Below are positions 22,838 to 30,710 of a DNA stretch of 34,524 nucleotides, piece after piece; within the stretch, counting starts at the first letter, position 1; each line of letters opens with the position of its first letter. Both the position numbers and the translations under genes were made by a program. The stretch comes from Candidatus Bathyarchaeota archaeon. Lineage in GTDB: Archaea; Thermoproteota; Bathyarchaeia; Bathyarchaeales; Bathyarchaeaceae. The stretch covers positions 585,352 through 619,875 of the forward strand of contig CP070679.1 in assembly GCA_020352535.1 (NCBI GenBank), read 5' to 3'. The notes under the pieces are model-generated. The model saw nothing but the letters and a program-made list of their open reading frames with translations. It did not search any database and was not told the DNA's origin.

Positions 22838-25800
22838 GCTCCTTCAGCGACGCATACATAGCTTCGTAGTCCTGGCGGCCTACCATATGGCTACTATACT
22901 CAGCCTTCTCGAAGCAAGCAGTCAGCCTGTCTAGGGCATTCGCGTTAAAACCATCAACTCTTAGGATAAGGCGCTGAATTTCTCGTGCTGTCTTCTCGTC
23001 CTTTTGGTTGACACCATATTCGCCTAGTCCTTCTAAGAACTTATTGTAGAGTCTAACGATTTCTTCTTGGTACTCAACAACGCGAAGCTCTAACTCAGCC
23101 TTCCACGGCACTTTCTCGAGTCCTCTCTCTAGAATCGCACGCACTCTATGCTCGCCTTTCTCGGTGAAGATATGAGAGAGCTCCGAGTGTCCTTGTCTAG
23201 AGAGCTTAATGAGAGTTGCCTTCTCCTCGTCAATCCAAATCTTAACTTCGCTTGTCCTAGCCTCCTCCAAGCCACTTTTATTCAATGTAACGCCGATGCG
23301 AAGCTTGTCTTTGACTCCCCAGACGTTGGGAAGCTGATCCCCTATATCAGGGAGAACAAACCAGAGGAACTGCGCCCCTAGCGGTTTGGGTGCGAGATCA
23401 GGCTTGACTCTTAGCTCATCCAATACAGAGTCCATTTCACTAATCTGGTGATACGCCTGACGCTTTCTTGCGAGCCGTCTAGCAGACATGAAGGCTAGGA
23501 TAGCCAATGTCGGGGCAGTCAGCGGCATGAGGAATGGTATGCTGATGGCTGGCTTAGAAATCAGCTGCGTCTCCTCCGCTGCTGGCAGATATAACTCCGA
23601 ACCCTCGAATCTTGCAGTAAGCCTAGTATTCGCTGGCCATAGTTTGATGGTGCTAAGAAGGAAGGTCAGGTTGCCATTACTATCAGTTTTCCAGGACAAC
23701 CCATAATCGTCGATAGCAACTTCTTCTTCCTGGACTGGCATATCATGGTCGTCCAAAACCGATGCAGAAAACAGCGTAAGCAGACCTCCAGCTACATCGG
23801 AGACTTCGGTCATTAACGTAATTCTGGATTTCACAGCAACTTCATGAACTGCGGAGATATCTCCTTTATTCAAAGTCACGGTCAAGAAATGCGGTCCCAA
23901 GGTTTCTTCCGAGTCCATAAGAAAAGACCCTGTGTACGAGCCATTATCCTTGGTTTCTGCCGTCGCTAACAATCTGTTGTCGAAAATGATAGTGATTGGT
24001 TCGCCCCAAACCATAATCTCTTCATGTTGAACAGTGACTGTCATATTGTAAGCCTCACCTCTGACAGCGACTGCTTCACCCGCAATATGAATTGAAGGCA
24101 ACCCTCGTTTGAACTCCACCAAACGCAATGCATTGCTCCCGAGGATATACTCATCCCCGAAGAATACCGCTTCTATCTTGTATGACCCTGAGTCGTCATA
24201 GGTGGTTTCTAATCTGAAGGCACCATCCTCAGAAGTTGAGTTCTGTGATTCCCAGGTCTGAGACGTGTCCAGCAAGGTCGTTCTTAGGTGGATTGAATCC
24301 TCTGCTAGTGCAGTTCTATTATCCCACAGCAATAACCCATGAACTGCGCCATACCCAAGCAAGAATTCTTCTTCCGGACCTAGCTCCATTCTTGTTCTTG
24401 CCTGAACCCTTAGGTTGGAGCTAGCATTAGACGGGGCAAATTCTAATGTCCCCAAAGATATACAGATAACTCCATAGTCTCCGATTTCATTGAAGTACGG
24501 TGCCACGCATTCTATCTGGAAGTCTCCTTGGATAGAGTGCCCCTTTCCAATCACAAGCCCTTCAGCCATCCCAGCTTTTGTCAGGAAGACGAATACTGTC
24601 ATATTGTTAATTTGACTGCCATGAGTCGTAGAGACCGAACCATTAATCCAAAAGGTATCCCCTCGGACAGCAACCTCATCGATCCATCGAAGCGTTGTAA
24701 TAGTAGGAACATGGATGATGTCACCGACCTGTGCGATAGCTATGATTGAGATGGCAACCATTGAATCCTTGAGAGAAACTACGGTCATTGTCACGACATC
24801 CTTTTCACCAAGGGCTATGTCACTTGGAATGGTGACCTCAAGCAAAGCATCTGTTGTTTGAAGAGAATCAATTCGGAGTCTCTCAGGAGCTACCTTGATA
24901 TTCCATTGTTGATTGTCATTCACGAAAATCCTGAAATTATCAGTCAAGTTGCGTCTATTCTTGATTGACAACTGATAAAAAAGCCTACTGCCGGGAGAAC
25001 CTACTTTCTTGAGTGGAGATACTTCGACGAGAGGAGTTTCTTCAAGTGGGGGTGTAGCGTCAAATTGAACCCAGCCATAAGGGGGAAGATATGCTTCGGT
25101 CACGGAGTGCGCCTCAGTTGTGTGATACAGAAGCTTACCATCTTCAACACCTCTTGGTTTGTATCCGATGCTTATCCTAGCTGGGATCCCCTGAATCCTC
25201 AGGATGATAGCGAGTGCTGTTGCTGCATCTATACAAACGCCTTTTCTCCGTTCAAGGTAGATGGAGATATCAGATCCCTGGGTGACACGTTCATACAGGT
25301 ATTTTGAATTCTGAAGGTCGTATACACAACTAGTTCTTAAGAACTGAATGTTAGCAAGAATCTGATCAAGGACGCTGTAGGAGGGGTCAGTCAGGTCTTC
25401 TGCTAACCTCCAGACCTCAAGGGGCATGTTTGGCAGCTGGAGATATTTTTCTGTGATCCCCTCTGAGATATTACCAAGCGAAATCAGCTTGTCGTCAATC
25501 TCAGCATCATACCAAGAAACTTGATAGATCAATAGGGCTTCTGTTGCCTCTCCATGCCTAATGACCCTGTAAATGCCTCCAAGTGTATCTGTGAAAAACT
25601 CAAGACTATCCGCATTTTCCCAAGATATGTTCGCGGGCGTTGAGCTCGCTGAGGCTAATGGGAGGAAAGTTTCGCGTTGAGTATTGTTGACTTCTACTGT
25701 AAAAACTTGAGTGGCATTATCGTCGGGAAAAGGTGGTAGTTCCTCAAGGACTTCTTCATCTGTTGTTGTAAGCCAGTTTCGTCCCGTGTAGAAATCAGCA

Positions 25801-26015
25801 CTCCAGACTCTCCAGTATAACTCAGGCACTATAGGTGAAACCTTGAACAATAAGACTGAGGGCTCTTCCTCTGGCTCTCCACCTGTTCGATCTCTCTCGG
25901 GCTCAGGTAGACGAGGAGGTTCAGGGTAACTAGACAGGACATCCGAGAGCACTGAAAGGACGAATAGGGAGCCAAGCAGAACCAATAATATGATGATGGA
26001 TGGCGCCCTTCGCAT
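22818..26015 (-). CDS. Large membrane-anchored transglutaminase-like protein
   Basis: From ATG at 26015 it has 1065 residues; a GTG at 26033 would add six. An N-terminal helix (about 4-25) leads to an extracellular Pro/Glu-rich segment and a transglutaminase core with the catalytic triad Cys261 (RKGVCIDAATALA), His303 (EAHSVTEAY) and Asp319 (WVQFDATPP). Several Ig-like beta domains follow (about 330-815), then a second membrane helix (about 824-845). The cytoplasmic tail is about 215 residues, and its last 80 resemble DUF4129 of bacterial TgpA-type proteins. Such proteins are suspected surface proteases or transamidases. Upstream and downstream genes overlap or abut it. Confidence 0.9.
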   Translation of the reverse strand: MRRAPSIIILLVLLGSLFVLSVLSDVLSSYPEPPRLPEPERDRTGGEPEEEPSVLLFKVSPIVPELYWRVWSADFYTGRNWLTTTDEEVLEELPPFPDDNATQVFTVEVNNTQRETFLPLASASSTPANISWENADSLEFFTDTLGGIYRVIRHGEATEALLIYQVSWYDAEIDDKLISLGNISEGITEKYLQLPNMPLEVWRLAEDLTDPSYSVLDQILANIQFLRTSCVYDLQNSKYLYERVTQGSDISIYLERRKGVCIDAATALAIILRIQGIPARISIGYKPRGVEDGKLLYHTTEAHSVTEAYLPPYGWVQFDATPPLEETPLVEVSPLKKVGSPGSRLFYQLSIKNRRNLTDNFRIFVNDNQQWNIKVAPERLRIDSLQTTDALLEVTIPSDIALGEKDVVTMTVVSLKDSMVAISIIAIAQVGDIIHVPTITTLRWIDEVAVRGDTFWINGSVSTTHGSQINNMTVFVFLTKAGMAEGLVIGKGHSIQGDFQIECVAPYFNEIGDYGVICISLGTLEFAPSNASSNLRVQARTRMELGPEEEFLLGYGAVHGLLLWDNRTALAEDSIHLRTTLLDTSQTWESQNSTSEDGAFRLETTYDDSGSYKIEAVFFGDEYILGSNALRLVEFKRGLPSIHIAGEAVAVRGEAYNMTVTVQHEEIMVWGEPITIIFDNRLLATAETKDNGSYTGSFLMDSEETLGPHFLTVTLNKGDISAVHEVAVKSRITLMTEVSDVAGGLLTLFSASVLDDHDMPVQEEEVAIDDYGLSWKTDSNGNLTFLLSTIKLWPANTRLTARFEGSELYLPAAEETQLISKPAISIPFLMPLTAPTLAILAFMSARRLARKRQAYHQISEMDSVLDELRVKPDLAPKPLGAQFLWFVLPDIGDQLPNVWGVKDKLRIGVTLNKSGLEEARTSEVKIWIDEEKATLIKLSRQGHSELSHIFTEKGEHRVRAILERGLEKVPWKAELELRVVEYQEEIVRLYNKFLEGLGEYGVNQKDEKTAREIQRLILRVDGFNANALDRLTACFEKAEYSSHMVGRQDYEAMYASLKELGFDFE

Positions 26016-26017
26016 AT

Positions 26018-26542
26018 TTAGCCCTGTACCCACGCTTGTCGATCACTAGAAAGTGTCTCCCCTTCAATCTCAGTGGATTTTGATAGAGTTGGCAATAGGA
26101 ATACAACTATGACCTTGTAGACACTAGCAGACAGCATGATATTGTATGAGCTCCACGAAGCTAACTCTGTGATTTTCATTAGCAGTGCAAAATCATTGAT
26201 GAAATGAAGAGTGATGTTAGTTATCGAGAGCACAGCCGTAACTATTGATAAGCGGACAATGAACCTCTCTGCTGTTCCCTCTGTTCTTATTCTATGAGAT
26301 ATCAAACCTAGAAGGACCGAGAAGAAAAACATCCAAACATGAAAAAGCATCAAGACCTTGAGTCCGCCATCAGCTATTGCACTAGTCACAGCCACAGAGA
26401 TGTTAGGGTTGATAGCCAGAGTCAGGATAAGCACTGCCCATTGAAGTACTCCAAGAGTGTGAGGAAACATCTTGTTTCTAACAACTTTGCGGAGTTGCGT
26501 TACAAAGAGCAAACTCCGACTCTTGGCTCTCAGCAGATTCAT
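26018..26542 (-). CDS. Membrane protein of unknown function, first gene of the MoxR operon
   Basis: A 174-residue protein with four likely membrane helices (LQWAVLILTLAI, VLMLFHVWMFFFSVLLGLIS, FIVRLSIVTAVLSITNITLHF and ASVYKVIVVFLLPTL). The N-terminus is basic and the C-terminal tail polar. It begins at ATG 26542 with GAGG upstream; an internal ATG at 26470 is an alternative start. The stop lies two bases before the ATG of the transglutaminase-like gene, and a TATA-like element is about 40-50 bases upstream. I recognise no family. Confidence 0.72.
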   Translation of the reverse strand: MNLLRAKSRSLLFVTQLRKVVRNKMFPHTLGVLQWAVLILTLAINPNISVAVTSAIADGGLKVLMLFHVWMFFFSVLLGLISHRIRTEGTAERFIVRLSIVTAVLSITNITLHFINDFALLMKITELASWSSYNIMLSASVYKVIVVFLLPTLSKSTEIEGETLSSDRQAWVQG

Positions 26543-26578
26543 TTGCAGGGAAGCCTCTGATGAAACGGATGATGGACA

Positions 26579-26590
26579 CCATTTAAAACT
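26579..26590 (-). promoter_or_regulatory. Promoter TATA element for the MoxR/transglutaminase operon
   Basis: The minus strand reads AGTTTTAAATGG, about 37-48 bases before the first ATG. It is the only good candidate ahead of the six-gene operon. Confidence 0.5.
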
Positions 26591-26622
26591 ATCCCGTAAA
26601 CAGAAGCACCGGTACTCGAAAG

Positions 26623-26657
26623 GACGCAGTGGAGAATCTGCGTCATTACTCGGTAAT
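26623..26657. repeat. Two adjacent perfect inverted repeats in an intergenic gap
   Basis: GACGCAG (26623-26629) pairs with CTGCGTC (26638-26644) across eight bases. ATTAC (26645-26649) pairs with GTAAT (26653-26657) across three. They lie about 35 bases upstream of the TATA element of the MoxR operon and downstream of the COG2888 gene. They could be a regulator site or RNA hairpins. The rest of this 254-base gap shows no gene. Confidence 0.4.
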
Positions 26658-26796
26658 AACTAGGAAGAGAAGAAAGGTTGAAGACCCGTTGAGAGCATTG
26701 CCCTGCCTGTACAATTCTTTAGATTACTGGGTAATCCAGGAATCTATAGATGATAGCAACAATCTTGAATGGCAGGAAAAGGCTTGGCAGACGCTC

Positions 26797-26982
26797 TTAG
26801 GGACCTATAAATTCGCATTTGGGGCAGCGGTATGGTCTCCCAAACTGCCTGCACTTTGAACAGCGCTGTATGATTATCTCTCCGCAATCTGGGCATGGAA
26901 ACTTCGTTGCTTCTGTTGTTGGAGCTATGATTCTGTGGCACGATGTGCAGGTAGGCATTGTAGTTGCAGCTTGCTCTGTCAC
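26797..26982 (-). CDS. COG2888-type zinc-ribbon protein (DUF1610)
   Basis: A 61-residue archaeal protein with four CxxC knuckles: CTSC, CPDC, CSKC and CPKC. The pattern CTSCHRIIAP, TKFPCPDCGE, RCSKCRQFGRPYRCPKC matches the small zinc-ribbon proteins of COG2888, predicted to bind RNA and act in translation. They are often next to aEF1B in archaea, but here lie about 10 kb away from it. The GTG start at 26982 has GAGG eight bases upstream; an ATG at 26958 is possible. A TATA-like element is at 27021-27030. Confidence 0.9.
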   Translation of the reverse strand: MTEQAATTMPTCTSCHRIIAPTTEATKFPCPDCGEIIIQRCSKCRQFGRPYRCPKCEFIGP

Positions 26983-27020
26983 AATTATTTCCTCGCGGGG
27001 TGTTCGATATAAGGAATAGT

Positions 27021-27030
27021 TGTTTATATG
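27021..27030. promoter_or_regulatory. TATA element shared by divergent genes
   Basis: TGTTTATATG on the plus strand reads CATATAAACA on the minus strand. On the minus strand it is well placed for the COG2888 gene (initiation near 27000). On the plus strand it matches the consensus even better and could start the rubredoxin transcript with a leader of about 130 bases. Confidence 0.45.
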
Positions 27031-27182
27031 TGCTGTGCTTTCTGTCCGAACGAATTCCTACCTTACTTACCTGTTCACAATGAAGTTTTCTTATTTCCTA
27101 AAAGATGATGGAGGACCAGAATAAGGCAATAGAATATTACCTAGAAGGCGGTAAGAGTTGAGCATACAGGAGAGATGCCAAG

Positions 27183-27344
27183 TTGAACAAGTACAAGTGC
27201 ACAGTCTGTGGATATGTATATAATCCAGATGTTGGTGACCCAGACTCGGGGATACCCTCCGGAACTGCGTTTGAGGAACTTCCAGACGATTGGATTTGCC
27301 CAATCTGCGGCGTATCCAAAGACCAATTTGAAAAGCTGGAATAG
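27183..27344 (+). CDS. Rubredoxin
   Basis: A 53-residue iron protein that carries single electrons, usually to flavodiiron proteins, superoxide reductase and rubrerythrin. It starts at TTG 27183, with AGGAGA nine bases upstream. The iron site is complete: CTVCGY near residues 6-11 and CPICGV near 39-44. The aromatic core residues ([12 protein letters not shown], then LPDDWICP) are typical. It ends five bases before the flavodiiron gene, so the two are one transcript and presumably an electron-transfer pair. Confidence 0.95.
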   Translation: MNKYKCTVCGYVYNPDVGDPDSGIPSGTAFEELPDDWICPICGVSKDQFEKLE

Positions 27345-27349
27345 AGCAG

Positions 27350-28534
27350 ATGAAGCCAAGGAAACTCAGAGAAGATGTCTATTGGGTTGGTGCCGTCGAT
27401 TGGGATAGACGGCTTTTCGACGAGTTAATCCCACTTCCAGACGGTACAAGCTATAATGCATATCTAGTCAAGGGCAGCAAGAAGACAGCTTTGATAGATA
27501 CTGTTGACTCTTCAATGACAAACGAACTGTTTGATAACTTAGGGCAACTGGGTGTTGACGACATCGACTATGTTGTAGCAAATCATGGTGAACAAGACCA
27601 TTCAGGAACCCTGCCTAGAATTCTAAAAGTCTACCCAAATGCTAAAGTCATGTCGACACCCAAAGGCAAGGATCTGCTCAAGCACCTGCTTCTAATTCCA
27701 AACGATAGAATAGTGGCAGTGGAAGACCAAGCCACCCTATCGCTTGGTGACAAGACCTTACAGTTCATCCACGCCCCTTGGGTTCACTGGCCAGATACGA
27801 TGCTCACCTACATCAGAGAACAAGAAATACTCTTCACATGCGACTTATTCGGCTCGCACCTCGCAACATCCGACTTGCTCGTGACAGATGAACCAACAGT
27901 CTTCGAAGCGGCTAAGAGATACTATGCGGAAATCATGATGCCCTTCAGGACAATAATAGAAAGAAACTTAGAGAAGATAAAGGATTTGAGCATAGAGCTG
28001 ATAGCTCCTAGCCATGGACCTGTACATAACAGACCAGAATTCATAATCGAAGCGTACAAAGAATGGGTGTATGGCCCACCGAAGAACACCGTCGTACTTC
28101 CGTATATCTCAATGCACGACAGCACCAAGAAGATGGTAGATTATTTCGTAGCCACTCTAGTAGACAGAGGCATAACTGTCAAACAGTTCAACTTGAGCCG
28201 AACAGATATAGGCAAGTTGGCAATGGCGTTGGTAGATGCAGCCACTATTGTGGTAGGTTCCCCCACGGTCCTAGCAGGACCCCACCCGAACGTTGTCTAC
28301 GCAGTCTACCTTGCCAACGCCCTAAGACCGAAAACGAAATTCGCATCGATAATCGGATCCTACGGCTGGGGCGGCAGGACAGTAGAACAGATCAAAGGGA
28401 TGCTGTCAAACCTGAAGGTTGATTTGCTAGAACCAGTTTTCATAAAGGGCTTCCCAAAGAAGGAAGACTTCACAGCCCTAGACAGACTCGCTGATGAGAT
28501 ATCAAATAGGCACAAGACCAACAATCTTCTGTAG
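27350..28534 (+). CDS. fprA: Flavodiiron protein (FprA, A-type flavoprotein)
   Basis: Reduces O2 (and sometimes NO) to water in the cytoplasm, using electrons from rubredoxin or F420H2. The 394 residues comprise a metallo-beta-lactamase-like domain with diiron ligands His79, Glu81, Asp83 and His84 (HGEQDH), His146 (APWVHWPD), Asp165 (CDLFGSH) and His222 (SHGPVH). A C-terminal flavodoxin domain follows (VVLPYISMHDSTKKMVDYF, then SYGWGGRTVEQIKGML). All diiron ligands are present. It directly follows rubredoxin, its likely donor. Confidence 0.96.
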   Translation: MKPRKLREDVYWVGAVDWDRRLFDELIPLPDGTSYNAYLVKGSKKTALIDTVDSSMTNELFDNLGQLGVDDIDYVVANHGEQDHSGTLPRILKVYPNAKVMSTPKGKDLLKHLLLIPNDRIVAVEDQATLSLGDKTLQFIHAPWVHWPDTMLTYIREQEILFTCDLFGSHLATSDLLVTDEPTVFEAAKRYYAEIMMPFRTIIERNLEKIKDLSIELIAPSHGPVHNRPEFIIEAYKEWVYGPPKNTVVLPYISMHDSTKKMVDYFVATLVDRGITVKQFNLSRTDIGKLAMALVDAATIVVGSPTVLAGPHPNVVYAVYLANALRPKTKFASIIGSYGWGGRTVEQIKGMLSNLKVDLLEPVFIKGFPKKEDFTALDRLADEISNRHKTNNLL

Positions 28535-28617
28535 TTAAATCTATGGTGGAAGTGTCCAAACAAGAGAGTTGTTGAAGGACAAAGCTACAAGTCAATAGCA
28601 AGCAAGGAGGTGAGCAG

Positions 28618-29097
28618 TTGGTTTCAAAAGACAAACTGGTGGACTTTTTCCAGAAACAGATTAACATCGAGAACGAGATAGTGAGTTTGCTGCGTAGGCC
28701 TTTGGAAGAAATGAGAAATCCAGCAGTCAAGGGAGTTCTAAAGGGGATTTCCCTCGATTCACGAAAGCATTCAGAAATGTATAGTGCAGCCATTAAGCTT
28801 CTAACGAGCGTCTCCCCAGCGCTCGCTCAAAAGAACCTAGACGAGCAAAAGGAGCTTGTAGAGAAACACATGCGAATGGAGGCGGAGCTAATCAGAGAGC
28901 TCAACAAGCAGGTGCCAAGCATTGAGAATGAGAAGGTCAAGCTTCTCGTGAAAGGAATATTACAGGATGAGAAAAGACATCACCAACTCTTGAAAGAAGT
29001 TCTGGAAATACTTGTTCGAGGAGAGACGATCACCGAGGAGGACTGGTGGGGCATTCTCTGGAAGAATGTCCCATTCCATGGGGCTCCCGGAGGATGA
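28618..29097 (+). CDS. Ferritin-like diiron protein
   Basis: A 159-residue, mostly helical protein of the ferritin-like superfamily. Possible metal ligands lie in ENEIVSLL, DSRKHSEMY, MEAELIREL and QDEKRHHQLL, which follow the E...DxxxH pattern. It lacks the rubredoxin-like zinc/iron ribbon of a full rubrerythrin. The TTG start at 28618 has a strong AAGGAGGTGA site. Lying between the flavodiiron and superoxide reductase genes suggests peroxide removal or iron handling. The exact reaction cannot be read from sequence. Confidence 0.85.
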   Translation: MVSKDKLVDFFQKQINIENEIVSLLRRPLEEMRNPAVKGVLKGISLDSRKHSEMYSAAIKLLTSVSPALAQKNLDEQKELVEKHMRMEAELIRELNKQVPSIENEKVKLLVKGILQDEKRHHQLLKEVLEILVRGETITEEDWWGILWKNVPFHGAPGG

Positions 29098-29219
29098 TAT
29101 TTCTCTGATTTGATGAAAGGCTTGGAAGTAGAAGAGCAGTAGGTGTCTAAGGTTAACTAGGACAAGGCATAAGTTGGAGAGGGAGAAAAAGGCAAAGGAG
29201 AAATCAAGGAGGTAATCGT

Positions 29220-29597
29220 TTGACCAAACTAAAACAGGTCTTCAAGTGTGGCGTCTGCGGTAATATCGTCGAAGTTGTTCATGCTGGAGGTGGACAGCTA
29301 GTCTGTTGCGGTAAGCCAATGGAGCTAATCGTCGAGAAAACTGAGGATGTTGGCCTAGAAAAACATGTTCCAGTAATAGAGAAGGCTAGGGGCAAAATCA
29401 AGGTCAAGGTTGGCAGCATTCCACATCCCATGGAAGAGACACACTATATTGAATGGATTGAGCTGATAGCTGACGGTCAGACTCAAAGGAAGTTCCTCAA
29501 ACCAGGAGATAAAGCTGAAGCAGAATTTGAGACGACTGCAGAGACCTTGAAGGCAAGAGAATATTGTAGCATCCATGGGCTTTGGAAGTCAAAGTAG
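29220..29597 (+). CDS. Desulfoferrodoxin (two-iron superoxide reductase)
   Basis: Reduces superoxide to hydrogen peroxide without making O2. The 125 residues include an N-terminal desulforedoxin domain (Cys10, Cys13, Cys29 and Cys30, giving the FeCys4 centre) and a catalytic domain. That domain has the EKH motif (47-49), His69 and His75 ([11 protein letters not shown]), and Cys116 and His119 ([10 protein letters not shown]). All ligands of the active-site iron are present. The TTG start at 29220 has AAGGAGGT upstream. The 122-base gap before it holds no other gene. Rubredoxin at the head of the cluster is the likely donor. Confidence 0.96.
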   Translation: MTKLKQVFKCGVCGNIVEVVHAGGGQLVCCGKPMELIVEKTEDVGLEKHVPVIEKARGKIKVKVGSIPHPMEETHYIEWIELIADGQTQRKFLKPGDKAEAEFETTAETLKAREYCSIHGLWKSK

Positions 29598-29720
29598 TCA
29601 ACAGAAGATGGCTGGCGCATCTTCAAATCCTCTCTTTTTGTGACACGCACGATTGTCTACAGAGACGAGAAATGATAAAGCTTATTGGATTACAGCTCTA
29701 ACTGCTATGTGGCATTTTTA

Positions 29721-29744
29721 CAAACGTATGCCTAGACGCGTTTG
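29721..29744. repeat. Inverted repeat upstream of the PAS gene
   Basis: CAAACG (29721-29726) and CGTTTG (29739-29744) form a perfect 6-bp dyad with a 12-base spacer. It lies 44-67 bases before the PAS gene, in a 190-base gap with no other gene. It could be an operator. Confidence 0.35.
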
Positions 29745-29787
29745 CAAGCACAAGTGAAGGAGACAGCAAAAAGAGAGGAAATAACAG

Positions 29788-30192
29788 ATGATTGGAAAAA
29801 TGAGTAAGGATGTATTGGAAGCAGTACTTGAAACCATACCTGTTGAGTTCTCTGTTCTTGACAAAGATGATAATGTTCTTGCATGGAATAAACACAAATC
29901 CAGAATATTTAGAAGACCAGAAGGCGTTGTTGGCCGAAACGTTCGCAAGTGTCACCCAAGAAAGAGCCTAGGAAAAGTCGAGCAAATCCTAAGCGAAATG
30001 AGGGCAGGAAAGCGGGAAAGTGCCACCTTCTGGATAGATCTACTGGTTGGGAAAAGCAATGGAATGCATAAGATTTTGATCCAATACTTCGCTCTGCGAG
30101 ACGAAGAAGGTAGATACCTTGGCTGTCTTGAAGCTTCGCAGGATATTTCAGCTATACAGAAGCTAAGTGGGGAAAAAAGACTCCTTGAGTAA
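29788..30192 (+). CDS. Stand-alone PAS domain protein
   Basis: A 134-residue protein made of a single PAS domain. The sequence ETIPVEFSVLDKDDNVLAWN begins the fold, GVVGRNVRKCHPRKSLGKVE lies in the middle, and IQYFALRDEEGRYLGCLEASQDI ends it. It closely resembles the C-terminal PAS domain of DUF438 proteins. There is no kinase, helix-turn-helix or membrane segment. The Cys-His in RKCHP could matter for redox or heme binding, but that is speculation. GAGG precedes the ATG. The next gene starts 11 bases on, so the two are probably a functional pair. Confidence 0.88.
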   Translation: MIGKMSKDVLEAVLETIPVEFSVLDKDDNVLAWNKHKSRIFRRPEGVVGRNVRKCHPRKSLGKVEQILSEMRAGKRESATFWIDLLVGKSNGMHKILIQYFALRDEEGRYLGCLEASQDISAIQKLSGEKRLLE

Positions 30193-30203
30193 GGGGGCTA
30201 CGA

Positions 30204-30575
30204 ATGGTAGAAGTTGTTTACCAACCTTGGAAGAAAATCGTTATACATGAAATAGTTGAGTACGCCCTAAATGATTTGGTGAAACTCCAAAGCTTGGGTG
30301 TGGAGCCAGGGGGCCTGGGGGATTTCCTGCTCTGGGCTGATGGAATCGCGTTTTCTAGCTCAACGATGCTTGAAACAAAGGATGTCGTTAAGGAAAAGCT
30401 GGAAGGCATTATTCATTGGTCATCGGTGGAATGGGCTCGAATGCCGGAGTTTAAGGAAGTAATCCTCATTAAAGAAACCAATGTAAAGGTATTCGTTATC
30501 AACGTCAGCGGACACCCCATCTATAGAGCAGTCTCAGGGTGGTTGAAGGAGTATCGAGAGCCAGACACCACGTAG
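30204..30575 (+). CDS. Conserved-looking protein of unknown function after the PAS gene
   Basis: A 123-residue protein with no family I recognise. It is a mixed alpha/beta, soluble sequence: helix WKKIVIHEIVEYALNDLVKL, a Gly-rich turn VEPGGLGDFLLWADGI, helix TKDVVKEKLEGIIHW, and strands VILIKETNVKVFVINVSG near the end. It has no Cys residues and no signal peptide. The ATG lies 11 bases after the PAS gene, so co-expression and interaction with the PAS protein are likely. A 2-oxoacid oxidoreductase follows from its own promoter. Confidence 0.7.
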   Translation: MVEVVYQPWKKIVIHEIVEYALNDLVKLQSLGVEPGGLGDFLLWADGIAFSSSTMLETKDVVKEKLEGIIHWSSVEWARMPEFKEVILIKETNVKVFVINVSGHPIYRAVSGWLKEYREPDTT

Positions 30576-30665
30576 AAACCGCTTCAGCCATTGAACCCTT
30601 CAGACCGCAAGATATGATCAAGCAGATTCAACATTGGATTGGTTCTCGCACATCATAGCACCGAC

Positions 30666-30673
30666 CTTTTAAG
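30666..30673 (+). promoter_or_regulatory. TATA element for the 2-oxoacid oxidoreductase genes
   Basis: CTTTTAAG, preceded by CCGAC. Initiation about 25 bases on falls near 30696, downstream of the ATG at 30687. This favours the ATG at 30711, which has GAGG six bases before it. Confidence 0.5.
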
Positions 30674-30710
30674 TTTCCTCGTCTAGATGTACCCTCTGAA
30701 GAGGAAATCG

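Noticed and set aside
26543-26640. Possible box C/D small RNA (GATGATG and CTGATGA motifs)
   Set aside because: No matching D or D' boxes at the expected spacing could be found.
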